A stretch of DNA of 25,399 nucleotides from UBA493 sp035655435 (GCA_035655435.1 DASRUN010000059.1:1-25399); one strand, 5' to 3'; positions 13,757 to 21,534 are shown, numbered from the stretch's first letter. Notes: a model not told the origin generated them from the sequence alone. Numbers and translations: made by a program.

Positions 13757-14863
13757 ATGGGTTTGATTAGCGGAATTGTAAACGGTTTAAAAGGGCTGTT
13801 TTCGCGCAAAAAAGCGGAAAAGAAAGCACTTGTGAAGAAGAACGAACCCGTGAAAGTATCGGAAAAAACAAGAAAACAAGTGAAAAAAAAGGAACAACCG
13901 AAAGCGGTTTCGGCACAAAAAAAAACCAAGAATTCGGGTGTTTCTAATGAACTTGCACAGGAAATGAGGTCTATTATAAAAAGGAGCAAACAGGAAACAA
14001 AAAGGAAAATCGTGGAAATAAACAGGGAAGCGGAAAATAAAATGGCTGATAAAATAAGCCGTTATAGCGATGAGATAGTGAGGCTTGGAAAACGAATTGA
14101 TGAACTAACCAGTCAAGTTGAAAAACAGAAGCTGGAACCAAAGCAAGCGCTTGGCGGCGTGCAAATAATGTACAAGGAACTCCAAAACCAAAAAGGCAAT
14201 ATTGACCAGGAAGTGATGCATACAAAGGAGCTCATAAATTATTTGGAACAGGATTTTTTAAAAAGAAAAATTTCGGAGGATATGTTCAGGCAAAAAATGT
14301 TTGAGTACAGAGAAAAAATGCACCTTTTGGAAATGGAGAAAAAGGAATTGGATAACAGAAAACAGGATTTGTCTGAAACTACGCAGAACATTCCTGCGGT
14401 TCCAAAAATGAGTTTGAAAAAGCTTTCCACGAGCAATATCGAAGAGATTTTGAGGAAGCAACAGGAAACCTTGGATAAGTTGGCGGAAAAAACTATTAAA
14501 GATGAAAAAGTTGTTCCGATCCAAACTGCCATGCGGGTTACGGCTCCAATGCAAAAAATTGATGTGGAAGAAGGAGAGGAAACCCTCGTAAAAAAATATG
14601 CCATATCAACGGAATATGACAAAATACTTGTTTTAATTGAGGAACACGGAAGCATGAAATTCAACGAAATCGTAAAGCAAACAGGAATGGACATAAGAAA
14701 AGTGGAAGATGCATGCGAGCTTTTGGAGGAAGAAGGCCAACTGGTGGTTGTTTACCCGGTTATCGGAGAACCAAAGGCACAATCACTTGATTTTAAGGAA
14801 AGGCAGGAAGTGGAAAAGTTAAAGAAGAAAAAAGATGCAAAGGAGAAAGTGAAGAAAAAATGA
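13757..14863 (+). CDS. Coiled-coil protein with C-terminal winged helix, pilus operon
   Basis: A 368-residue cytosolic protein not assigned to a named family. The N-terminus (MGLISGIVNGLKGLFSRKK) is amphipathic and basic, and followed by a Lys-rich linker to about residue 60. A long coiled coil spans about 65-220 (heptad-like KISRYSDEIVRLGKRIDELT, EKMHLLEMEKKELDNRKQDL). A small winged-helix-like domain lies at about 288-345 (YDKILVLIEEHGSMKFNEIV, QTGMDIRKVEDACELLEEEG). The tail is Lys/Glu rich. Its TGA overlaps the ATPase ATG (ATGA, 14860-14863), so it is translationally coupled to the motor. It may act as a cytoplasmic adaptor or scaffold at the base of the pilus, with the winged helix used for protein contacts or DNA binding (inference). 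No signal peptide and no Cys. Confidence 0.75.
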   Translation: MGLISGIVNGLKGLFSRKKAEKKALVKKNEPVKVSEKTRKQVKKKEQPKAVSAQKKTKNSGVSNELAQEMRSIIKRSKQETKRKIVEINREAENKMADKISRYSDEIVRLGKRIDELTSQVEKQKLEPKQALGGVQIMYKELQNQKGNIDQEVMHTKELINYLEQDFLKRKISEDMFRQKMFEYREKMHLLEMEKKELDNRKQDLSETTQNIPAVPKMSLKKLSTSNIEEILRKQQETLDKLAEKTIKDEKVVPIQTAMRVTAPMQKIDVEEGEETLVKKYAISTEYDKILVLIEEHGSMKFNEIVKQTGMDIRKVEDACELLEEEGQLVVVYPVIGEPKAQSLDFKERQEVEKLKKKKDAKEKVKKK

Positions 14864-17800
14864 CGGACAAACTTTTGAAGGAATATTCCCTGGAATCCGA
14901 CGGAATGAAAATAGGCGTGAAAATCGTTTACAAAGAGGGAGATTATGTGAGAAGTTATATGCTTGACATTCCGGCTTATGGTGCGGGAACAAAGGCGCTC
15001 CTCGACAATCTGAAGCGCACGATTATAATGGATGCAAGCATCAAAGCGGAAAAGCTCCTTGACCCCAAATTCATAGAGTATTTGAAGACAAAGTTCAGGG
15101 AGAAGGCGGAAAAGTTTTTGGAAAAGGAAATTCCAACAATAGAAAAGGAAACCGAAAATTCTTTGATAGCGATTTTGCTCCATGAAATGCTTGGCCTTGG
15201 AAAAATAGAGTTTTTTCTTGCGGATGGAGATTTGGAAGAAATAGTTGTGAATAATTCTAAAGACCCGGTATGGGTTTATCACAAGGAATACAATTGGCTC
15301 AAAACAAATGTAACCATTGACACTGAGGATGAAATACAGAATTATGCGAGCATAATTGCAAGGCGCGGAGGAAAACAAATTACAATTCTAACCCCTTTAC
15401 TTGACACGCATCTTGTTACGGGAGATCGTGCAAATGCAACTTTATTTCCTATCAGCGGAAAAGGAAACACAATTACAATAAGACGCTTTAGGAGAGATCC
15501 TTGGACGGTTACGGATTTCATTAGAAATAAGACCGCGAACAGCGAGGTAATGGCACTGATCTGGATGTGCATGCAATATGAACTGAATATTGTTCTATCC
15601 GGGGGAACCGCTTCCGGAAAAACAAGTTTCATGAACATTTGTTTGCCGTTCATACAACCTAACCAGAGGGTTATTACAATTGAGGATAGTGTTTCCGGGG
15701 AAAGCGAAATAATTTATCAGTACAACGGTAAAACCGTGAAAAGCACCGTTGGGGGATTGATTGACGGCATAATAGAGGATGACTCTATAGAGAGTGCTTC
15801 GGTAGATAATGAATTTGGGATCGGCATTCCCACAATGTCGGAAACAGGAAAAATCGAGTGGAAAGAACCCTCGCATTTCATCAGGCATTGGGTGAAAAAA
15901 GACCTGCTTACAATAACCCTGAAAAGCGGGAGAGAAATTAAGGTTACCCCTGATCACTCGCTTTTTTCTCTGAATGAAAACGGGAAAATCGCCGAAATTT
16001 CGGGAAAACAATTAGAGGAAGGAATATTCCTCGCAACGCCGCGGATCTGCGATTGGCAGGGGCAAAAAATTGTTTTTGATTTGAGAGAAAAGTTTGATGC
16101 ATTTGAAGGGTGCTTTGTCAAAAGCATTGAAATAAGTCCATTGTTGAAAAACAACCCCGCAATTTTGGAGGGATTCGACAGTGGCACGGTGCGGGCTGCA
16201 ATAAAAAGAAATTCAGCCTCCATGCAAATGATAATGGCAGTTGGAATAACCCCAAAAACAGGGTGGATCAGTTCCAGGTTGGGAACAAAAATACCCCTTG
16301 ACATTGAAATTGATGCGGAATTCTCAAGATTTATTGGAATGTGGCTGGCCGATGGATCATATGACAAGAACAGTGTAATTGTCTCGATAGTGGAACCGGA
16401 AGCACGGGAAACCGTGGAGAGCATCGCAGCAAGATTCGGTCTGAAAACAAAAATGCATTCGGACGGAATCAGCCTGATGATAAATTCAAAGCCGCTGAAA
16501 CACCTATTGCAGAACGTGCTTGGGCTTGATGGAAATGCTTACACAAAAAAAATGCCGAACTGGGTGTTCAATCTCGGAAAAAAAGAATCCGCCGCCATTT
16601 TGAACGGATACTTTTCGGGAGACGGTTGGGTTAGAAAAAATGATATTGCAGTAAGATCTTCTTCACCACAACTGCTCAAAGATACCGGCACTTTCCTCCT
16701 TAAATTTGGCATTCCTCTTAGAGTAAAATGGAAAAAGCTGAAGGACAAAACATTCGAGGCGAGAATTTCCGGAGCAAAATTTCTGAAAAAATATGTACAG
16801 GAAATAGGTTTTTGCATCAACAAAAAAAATTTGGCTTCGGAAAAATGGATTACCACAACAAATCATGATGTTTCCGATGTGGTTCCCCTGCCAAAGCACT
16901 ATTATAGGGAAATAAAAAAGGCGCTAAAACAAGAGGTTGGAAAAACAAGAACCTACAAAGGGTGGAAAAGTTATAATTATTCTGGAAACATGGGAAGGGA
17001 AACACTTCAAAAAATTGTTTCAAAATACGGAGATATGCTTCCGAAAGAACTCGGACAACTTGCATTCAACGACGTTTTCTGGGATCCTGTGGAAAAAATT
17101 TCCCGGGAAAATTTTGAGGGGTTTGTGTATGATTTCAGCGTGCCTGGAAATGAAAGTTTCATTGCAAACAATATTGTATGCCACAACACCAGAGAGCTTA
17201 GTTTGCCCGAATTTTTGCATTGGGTTCCAATGACAACAAGAGAACCTAATGCTGAGGGCAAAGGCGGAGTTTCAATGTTGAACCTTCTCATAAACAGTCT
17301 TAGACAGAGGCCGGACAGGATTATTGTCGGAGAAACTAGGAGAAGAGAGGAAGCGGAAGTAATGTTCGAGGCAATGCATACAGGACATTCTGTTTACACT
17401 ACATTCCATGCTAATACCGCTGATGAAACAATTAGGAGATTTACAAACCCGCCGATAGATATTCCTCCAACGGTTCTTGATTCTGTACATTTGAATGTTG
17501 TAATGTTCAGGAACCGGAGATTGGGATTGAGGAGAATTTTACAGGTTGCTGAATTTGTTCCTGAAAAAAGAGGTTCGCAGGATACTTTGAAGGCAAACAC
17601 GCTCTATCGCTGGAGACCGAATGATGATGCAATTGTAAAAGATGCGGATAGTATAAGATTGTTTGATGAGCTTTCAATGCACACGGGAATGACTTATGAT
17701 GAAATAAAAAAGGATCTTGAGAAAAAGAAAAAAATATTGGATTGGCTGGTAAAAAATGATATTCATAATGTGAATGATGTTGGAAAGGTAATGGCGCGCT

Positions 17801-17865
17801 ATTATCTTGATGAAAATGAAATTGTAAAACTTGCCGAAGGAAACAAAAAATTCGATTCATTATGA
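14860..17865 (+). CDS. Type II/IV secretion (pilus assembly) ATPase containing an intein
   Basis: A 1,001-residue precursor; without the 500-residue intein the host protein is 501 residues, normal for archaeal GspE/TadA-like ATPases. It hydrolyses ATP at the inner face of the membrane to power pilin polymerisation. Seen: an N-terminal domain (1-240) with LLHEMLGLGKIEFFLADGDL, Walker A GGTASGKTS (248-256), the Asp box ITIED (272-276) interrupted by the intein and resuming TRELSLPEF (777-785), Walker B-type RIIVGETRR (820-828), and the His box TGHSVYTTFHAN (841-852). The ATG at 14860 overlaps the upstream TGA by 4 nt; its own TGA overlaps the next ATG at 17862. The partners are the two TadC-like proteins just downstream. 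Activity requires splicing, because the insertion separates the Asp box from the rest of the catalytic site. Confidence 0.93.
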   Translation: MTDKLLKEYSLESDGMKIGVKIVYKEGDYVRSYMLDIPAYGAGTKALLDNLKRTIIMDASIKAEKLLDPKFIEYLKTKFREKAEKFLEKEIPTIEKETENSLIAILLHEMLGLGKIEFFLADGDLEEIVVNNSKDPVWVYHKEYNWLKTNVTIDTEDEIQNYASIIARRGGKQITILTPLLDTHLVTGDRANATLFPISGKGNTITIRRFRRDPWTVTDFIRNKTANSEVMALIWMCMQYELNIVLSGGTASGKTSFMNICLPFIQPNQRVITIEDSVSGESEIIYQYNGKTVKSTVGGLIDGIIEDDSIESASVDNEFGIGIPTMSETGKIEWKEPSHFIRHWVKKDLLTITLKSGREIKVTPDHSLFSLNENGKIAEISGKQLEEGIFLATPRICDWQGQKIVFDLREKFDAFEGCFVKSIEISPLLKNNPAILEGFDSGTVRAAIKRNSASMQMIMAVGITPKTGWISSRLGTKIPLDIEIDAEFSRFIGMWLADGSYDKNSVIVSIVEPEARETVESIAARFGLKTKMHSDGISLMINSKPLKHLLQNVLGLDGNAYTKKMPNWVFNLGKKESAAILNGYFSGDGWVRKNDIAVRSSSPQLLKDTGTFLLKFGIPLRVKWKKLKDKTFEARISGAKFLKKYVQEIGFCINKKNLASEKWITTTNHDVSDVVPLPKHYYREIKKALKQEVGKTRTYKGWKSYNYSGNMGRETLQKIVSKYGDMLPKELGQLAFNDVFWDPVEKISRENFEGFVYDFSVPGNESFIANNIVCHNTRELSLPEFLHWVPMTTREPNAEGKGGVSMLNLLINSLRQRPDRIIVGETRRREEAEVMFEAMHTGHSVYTTFHANTADETIRRFTNPPIDIPPTVLDSVHLNVVMFRNRRLGLRRILQVAEFVPEKRGSQDTLKANTLYRWRPNDDAIVKDADSIRLFDELSMHTGMTYDEIKKDLEKKKKILDWLVKNDIHNVNDVGKVMARYYLDENEIVKLAEGNKKFDSL
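15688..17187 (+). other. LAGLIDADG intein within the pilus ATPase (500 residues)
   Basis: In-frame intein, precursor residues 277-776. Block A begins with Ser277 (SVSGESEIIYQYNGKT). Block B has TPDHSLF (T363, H366). Two homing-endonuclease motifs are present, FIGMWLADGS (491-500) and LNGYFSGDGW (581-590), so the endonuclease looks intact. Block F is GFVYDFSVPGNESFIANN and block G is IVCHN, with His775-Asn776 before the +1 residue Thr777. Joining the flanks restores ITIED-TRELSLPEF, the expected uninterrupted ATPase sequence. Ser1 and Thr+1 are accepted splicing nucleophiles. The intein is expected to excise itself after translation; the endonuclease would cut intein-free alleles at this site. 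Confidence 0.93.
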
Positions 17866-18752
17866 ACGAACCGAAAATACCTTTCAGCCCGCTTCCGGGA
17901 AAAGTAATATACGCACTAGCGAAAAGGCTGCGCGGTCCCGGAGCAAAAGTTGCGAAATTGTTCCCTTTTCTCAAAACAGAGTTGAGGCAGGCTGAACTTG
18001 ATTTTGATGAGAGCACTTACGGCGCAATAATGATTGTTCTCTCCGGATTCTATTTTTTGTTTGCCGCAAGTGTGGGCGGAATTTTTGCTTACAGGCTTTC
18101 TCCGCAGAATCTTATTCCCGCTTCATTGGGTTTGGGAATTCTTTTTGCATTATTGATTCTTGCGCAACTTGCATTTTATCCTAAAATAATTTTGAAAAAA
18201 AAAGTCAGGGATGTTGAAAGGAATCTTGTGTTTGCGCTTAGAACAATTCTCATTGAAATAAAATCAGGAGTAACATTGTTTGATTCAATAAACATTGTTG
18301 CAGAAGGGGACAATGGACAGGTTAGTAAAGAATTCAAAAAGGCTGTTGAAAAAATAGAAACCGGTTATTTTCAAAACGAAGCATTGGAAGAAATGGGGGA
18401 GAACAACCCCAGCCTTTACTTTAGGAGAACCATTTGGCAACTTGTGAACGGGTTGAAAGCCGGTTCTGATTTGAGCACAATAATGGAGTCCTTGGTTAAG
18501 GATCTTACAAGGGAGAAGGAGAACCAGGTTAGAAAATACGGGAATTCACTAAAACTGCTTTCATTGCTTTACATGATGCTTGGAGCCATAATTCCTTCAC
18601 TCGGACTCACATTCCTCATTATTTTGTCCACTTTTCCACAGATAAAAATAAGCCAGGAAGTTTTTTGGGGAATGCTCGCATTCATTGGACTGGGTCAGTT
18701 TATGTTCCTTGGAATCATAAAATCAGCCAGACCAACGCTTTTGGGTGATTAA
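17862..18752 (+). CDS. TadC/GspF-type pilus assembly membrane protein 1
   Basis: A 296-residue integral membrane protein of the T2SSF family. Predicted spans are about 53-75, 86-107, 238-262 and 268-290. Between spans 2 and 3 is the cytoplasmic T2SSF domain with the typical NLVFALRTILIEIKSGVTLF (120-139) and LYFRRTIWQLVNGLKAGSDL. It forms the membrane platform that couples the ATPase to pilin assembly. The ATG at 17862 overlaps the ATPase TGA, and the next gene starts three nt after its TAA. The soluble N-terminus of about 50 residues is basic. Family assignment is firm; the order of action relative to the second T2SSF protein is not readable. Confidence 0.9.
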   Translation: MNEPKIPFSPLPGKVIYALAKRLRGPGAKVAKLFPFLKTELRQAELDFDESTYGAIMIVLSGFYFLFAASVGGIFAYRLSPQNLIPASLGLGILFALLILAQLAFYPKIILKKKVRDVERNLVFALRTILIEIKSGVTLFDSINIVAEGDNGQVSKEFKKAVEKIETGYFQNEALEEMGENNPSLYFRRTIWQLVNGLKAGSDLSTIMESLVKDLTREKENQVRKYGNSLKLLSLLYMMLGAIIPSLGLTFLIILSTFPQIKISQEVFWGMLAFIGLGQFMFLGIIKSARPTLLGD

Positions 18753-18754
18753 AC

Positions 18755-19750
18755 GTGGTTTACGCTAGGTTTTCGGCACTAATTCCAAGACCTATTACGG
18801 AGGCTTTCAAAAAAGAACTCCACTATAATAGGATTGACATTTCCGAGCACAGGTTTGTGGGATTTATTTTCATATACGCGCTTTTTCTTGGAATTGGAAT
18901 TGGGGCAAATGCATCACTTTTCCTTGGGTATCCTTTTCCAATAATTTTTTTGTTGACTTTTTTTGCTTTTGTACTTGTTGTTTACCTTATTCTTAGATTG
19001 AGTTCGGAGGGCAAGGGAAAATTTGTGGAAAGTATTCTCCCCGATGCATTGAGGTTGATTGCTTCGAACATGAAAAGCGGTTTGACAACGGAGAGGGCTT
19101 TTTTTGTTGCGGGAAGACCGGAGTTTGGAGCTTTGCAATTGGAATTGCGGGATGCATCAAAGAGAATTGCTTCCGGAGAAAAAATGGAAGTTGCATTAAA
19201 AGGAATGTCCGCGAACATAAATTCAAGAACGCTTGAAAAAACAATTTGGCTTATTTCACAGGGAATTAGAAGCGGCGGGCAGATTGCGGATCTTTTGTTC
19301 CAATTATCGGATGATTTAAAAGATCAGCAGAGTTTGCAGGAGGAAATCAATTCCAATATTTCGATTTACATTCTATTGATTTTGTTTGCAACTCTTTTTG
19401 GTGCCCCTGTTCTTTTTGGGGTTAGCTCTTTCATAGTTCAGGTGCTCACAAGCCAGATTGCTCTTGTCCCAAGTTTTGCTCCGGGAACGATTTCCAGTTC
19501 AGGGGGATTAGGAATTGTTTCCGGGTTTGCAAATGCGGAACCGAGTACTATTACAACGGATTTCATTCTTCTTTTCTCAATGGTTGCGCTTACACTTACC
19601 ACAGTTTTTTCATGCCTAACCATAGGAGTAATCAACACGGGAAAAGAAATCGGGGGAATAAAATATGTCATTCCCTTGATGATTGTCGCATTCCTGGTTT
19701 TCTTTGCAATACGCGCGGTGCTTCTCACATTCTTTAGTAATTTGCTTTGA
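18755..19750 (+). CDS. TadC/GspF-type pilus assembly membrane protein 2
   Basis: A 331-residue T2SSF-family membrane protein, paralogous in layout to the preceding gene. Predicted spans are about 33-57, 60-83, 204-230, 269-292 and 303-327. The T2SSF cytoplasmic domain shows SILPDALRLIASNMKSGLTT and TIWLISQGIRSGGQIADLLF. The pair resembles TadB/TadC organisation, in which two such proteins form the membrane core of the pilus. The start is GTG at 18755, supported by GGTGAT (18744-18749) 5 nt upstream, a near-complete match to the archaeal anti-Shine-Dalgarno sequence. The insert between spans 3 and 4 (about 231-268) is Ser/Gly/Pro rich and likely extracytoplasmic. It is the last gene of the operon. 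Confidence 0.9.
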   Translation: MVYARFSALIPRPITEAFKKELHYNRIDISEHRFVGFIFIYALFLGIGIGANASLFLGYPFPIIFLLTFFAFVLVVYLILRLSSEGKGKFVESILPDALRLIASNMKSGLTTERAFFVAGRPEFGALQLELRDASKRIASGEKMEVALKGMSANINSRTLEKTIWLISQGIRSGGQIADLLFQLSDDLKDQQSLQEEINSNISIYILLILFATLFGAPVLFGVSSFIVQVLTSQIALVPSFAPGTISSSGGLGIVSGFANAEPSTITTDFILLFSMVALTLTTVFSCLTIGVINTGKEIGGIKYVIPLMIVAFLVFFAIRAVLLTFFSNLL

Positions 19751-19753
19751 TGA

Positions 19754-19797
19754 AACACTTTGTATTACACATTTTTAGTGTTACTCATACCTTTTTT
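19754..19797 (+). terminator. Candidate terminator of the pilus assembly operon
   Basis: AACACT (about 19754-19759) can pair with AGTGTT (about 19777-19782), and a run of six T follows at 19792-19797. T-runs are the main archaeal termination signal; the stem is weak and its loop long, so confidence is moderate. Confidence 0.4.
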
Positions 19798-19878
19798 GAC
19801 GGTTTTGAATAATACAGACTTGGAGAGTTTAGTTGCTTGAATTTCTGCGTCTGATTTAAAATAGAAATTTCAAATTAT

Positions 19879-20709
19879 TTAACTTGCCGTTCCGTTACAT
19901 GTTGATGTTACGGTTCTTGCAAGACCGTCTCTGTCAAGATATCTAAAATTTACCAAAATAGAATATTCGGTTCCTCCATCAAAATCCTGATTTAATTGAA
20001 TGGTTTCTGAAGCTGATGTTCTTTCCAATAAAGGGATTACTCTCGAACCCAATTCTGATGGTTCATCTAGTGAATCGCCAACACTAACGTTTACGTTTTC
20101 CAAAGTAGCTGCAGTTTGATTTGACAGAATCAATGTAAGAGTTTCATCACTCAAGTTATGATTTAGTATAAGAATTCCGGATGTTGTTGAACAAACACCC
20201 CCAGCAGTTACATTTCTTTCCGAATCATTGCTTCCAACCGCTCTTGTGTTTACCGTTGAACCGTTTCCTGTTTTTGCCGTTCCGTTGCAGGTTGATATAA
20301 CTTTTCTTGCAAGACCGTCCGCATCGGTATATGAAAAGGAGATTTGTATTGAATATGTTTCCGAAGGCGATAAGCCGGGAGATAGTTGGATGCTTTCATT
20401 TTGAGTAATTGTCCCTAAGGAATTTATCACTGTTTTCCCTGATGTTGTTCCTGAAACTTCAATGTCAACATTTTCCAATATACTGCCAGTCTGGTTTGAC
20501 AAGGCAAGAGTTATTTTGTCTTCTGTACCGCTAACGAGATGATTCGTTATCAGGATTCCTGATGTAGTTGAACAGGTGTTTCCTCCAACTTGCGATGGCT
20601 GGATAACAAACACGAGAGCTGCAAGCATAACAATAAGCATCGGGATTATCACAAAAATTACAATTACTAAAACAGCTATTGCAATTAAAACTTTCAACCA
20701 AGTTTGCAT
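19879..20709 (-). CDS. Membrane-anchored protein with two pilin-type ectodomains
   Basis: A 276-residue paralog of the adjacent pilin with a doubled ectodomain. It starts MQTWLKVLIAIAVLVIVIFV, a long hydrophobic anchor (about 5-37) without the class III KGQ-EYL motif, then QPSQVGGNTC as in the pilin. Domain 1 spans Cys46 to Cys141 and domain 2 Cys173 to Cys271. Each opens CSTTSGIL and closes with STCNGTA, so each is probably closed by one disulfide. The linker is rich in Asn, Ser and Thr. Many Asn-X-Ser/Thr sites suggest glycosylation. The ATG at 20709 is preferred over one at 20724 because the TATA box is centred 26 nt upstream of it. Lacking a processing site, it is unlikely to polymerise as a normal pilin; it may be a membrane base, cap or competitor (inference). 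Confidence 0.75.
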   Translation of the reverse strand: MQTWLKVLIAIAVLVIVIFVIIPMLIVMLAALVFVIQPSQVGGNTCSTTSGILITNHLVSGTEDKITLALSNQTGSILENVDIEVSGTTSGKTVINSLGTITQNESIQLSPGLSPSETYSIQISFSYTDADGLARKVISTCNGTAKTGNGSTVNTRAVGSNDSERNVTAGGVCSTTSGILILNHNLSDETLTLILSNQTAATLENVNVSVGDSLDEPSELGSRVIPLLERTSASETIQLNQDFDGGTEYSILVNFRYLDRDGLARTVTSTCNGTAS

Positions 20710-20730
20710 GAAAACAATAAACAATTTTGC

Positions 20731-20739
20731 TTTATTTAA
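20731..20739 (-). promoter_or_regulatory. TATA box of the double-ectodomain gene
   Basis: On the minus strand TTAAATAAA is centred about 26 nt before the ATG at 20709, with no Shine-Dalgarno site between. This suits a leaderless mRNA and decides the start codon. Confidence 0.55.
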
Positions 20740-20751
20740 GCATTGTGATTC

Positions 20752-20792
20752 AAAAAAAGTAGAAGATTTGGAAACCCCGAAGGATTTCCAAA
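20752..20792 (-). terminator. Hairpin plus T-run terminator of the class III pilin
   Basis: On the minus strand, 20 nt after the pilin stop, an 8-bp perfect stem (TTTGGAAA at 20792-20785 with TTTCCAAA at 20774-20767 as read there, 10-nt loop) is followed by seven T at 20758-20752. The layout resembles an intrinsic terminator and separates the pilin transcript from the downstream paralog, which has its own promoter. Confidence 0.6.
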
Positions 20793-20811
20793 AATCAAAA
20801 TTTCAAATTAT

Positions 20812-21276
20812 TTAACTTGCCGTTCCGTTACAGGTTGCTGTTACGGTTCTTGCAAAGCCGTCTCTATCGCTATAGCCGAAGGCAATTTGTAGAGAATACG
20901 TATCGCCTGCATTGAATGCCGGGGCTAACCCAATCCCTGCTTGCTGAGCTACTGTACCAAGGGTTGTTATTTGATCTGCCCCCCCTCCAGTTGTCGTAAC
21001 TCCGCCGATTGTTCCAGTAACATTCACATCAACATTACTCAATGTGGATGCAGTCTGATTTGACAGAGCTAGAGTTATATTGCTGTCTGCTGCACTAACC
21101 TGATGGTTTGTCACCAGGATTCCTGATGTTGCTGAACAGGTGTTTCCGCCTACTTGCGATGGCTGGATTAGGAACACTAATGCTGCAATTACAATTACTA
21201 TTACAACAAGCGCCCAACCGTAAGTCATCAAGTATTCAAGTGCGGACTGTCCTTTTTGATTGAATTTTATTGACAT
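20812..21276 (-). CDS. Canonical class III signal peptide pilin, probable major subunit
   Basis: A 154-residue archaeal type IV pilin. The leader MSIKFNQKG ends in Lys-Gly; mature QSALEYLMTYGWALVVIVIV has the invariant Glu at position 5 and is followed by the hydrophobic helix to about residue 37. The ectodomain starts QPSQVGGNTCS and ends TATCNGTAS, so its first and last Cys (about 48 and 150) probably form a disulfide. Asn-X-Thr/Ser sites (SNIT, SNQT, NVTG) are likely glycosylation points. It is monocistronic by appearance: own TATA box, a leader of about 40-58 nt with a strong GGGAGG site, and a terminator. That strong expression signal suggests a major subunit (inference). A prepilin peptidase is needed but is not in this window. 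Confidence 0.9.
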   Translation of the reverse strand: MSIKFNQKGQSALEYLMTYGWALVVIVIVIAALVFLIQPSQVGGNTCSATSGILVTNHQVSAADSNITLALSNQTASTLSNVDVNVTGTIGGVTTTGGGADQITTLGTVAQQAGIGLAPAFNAGDTYSLQIAFGYSDRDGFARTVTATCNGTAS

Positions 21277-21366
21277 ACCTCACATTCCTCCCTTTTAGTT
21301 GGTTTACACGGGCTTATTCAACCCGCAAAAAAGCTGAAGTAATATAGGTTATTATGTATTTAAAGG
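21277..21366 (-). promoter_or_regulatory. Promoter and 5' leader of the major pilin
   Basis: On the minus strand a TATA element TTTAAATA lies at 21364-21357, and a weaker TATATT at 21346-21341. The leader contains a short hairpin (CGGG 21325-21322 with CCCG 21312-21309 as read on the minus strand) and a ribosome binding site GGGAGG at 21292-21287, followed by GTGAGGT next to the ATG. This is the clearest leadered, Shine-Dalgarno-driven start of a lead gene in the window. Confidence 0.55.
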
Positions 21367-21429
21367 TTTTTGATTAAAAACAGAAAAAAGCGCAAAATTC
21401 ACGCGAATTTCTGCTTTAAACGCGCTTCC

Positions 21430-21480
21430 ACCGGTTTCGACACAATGTCTATTTAAGGAAACAACGGCATGCAAACCGGT
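21430..21480. repeat. 8-bp inverted repeat ACCGGTTT/AAACCGGT
   Basis: ACCGGTTT (21430-21437) and AAACCGGT (21473-21480) are perfect reverse complements 35 nt apart, with a small inner hairpin (GACACAATGTC) between. They sit between the pilin promoter and the small gene at 21535. This could be a structured RNA, a regulator site or chance; nothing else is seen in this 258-nt gap. Confidence 0.35.
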
Positions 21481-21497
21481 TCTGCAATAAAAAACAT

Positions 21498-21512
21498 TTA
21501 AATAAATTAAAC
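21498..21512 (+). promoter_or_regulatory. TATA region of small gene 1
   Basis: TTAAATAAATTAAAC lies 23-37 nt upstream of the ATG at 21535. The same 15 nt occurs at the matching place before the second small gene (22238-22252). Confidence 0.55.
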
Positions 21513-21534
21513 ACAGTTAATATTATTGATTAAC

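Larger units (their letters stand above)
19865..20832 (-). repeat. Duplicated 3' ends of two pilin genes
   Basis: A 35-nt sequence (19865-19899) reading into the stop and last codons of the double-domain protein is identical to 20798-20832 at the end of the canonical pilin. A diverged third copy of the coding part lies inside the double-domain gene (from about 20273). The 5' parts also match closely (about 20550-20620 against 21115-21185, encoding QPSQVGGNTCS). The identity crosses the stop codon into the noncoding flank, so the unit was copied as DNA, with possible later gene conversion. Confidence 0.75.

Noticed and set aside
14860..17865. Archaellum motor (FlaI) identity for the ATPase
   Set aside because: No FlaH, FlaJ, FlaF/G or archaellin genes are nearby; two TadC-type proteins and pilins fit a pilus better.
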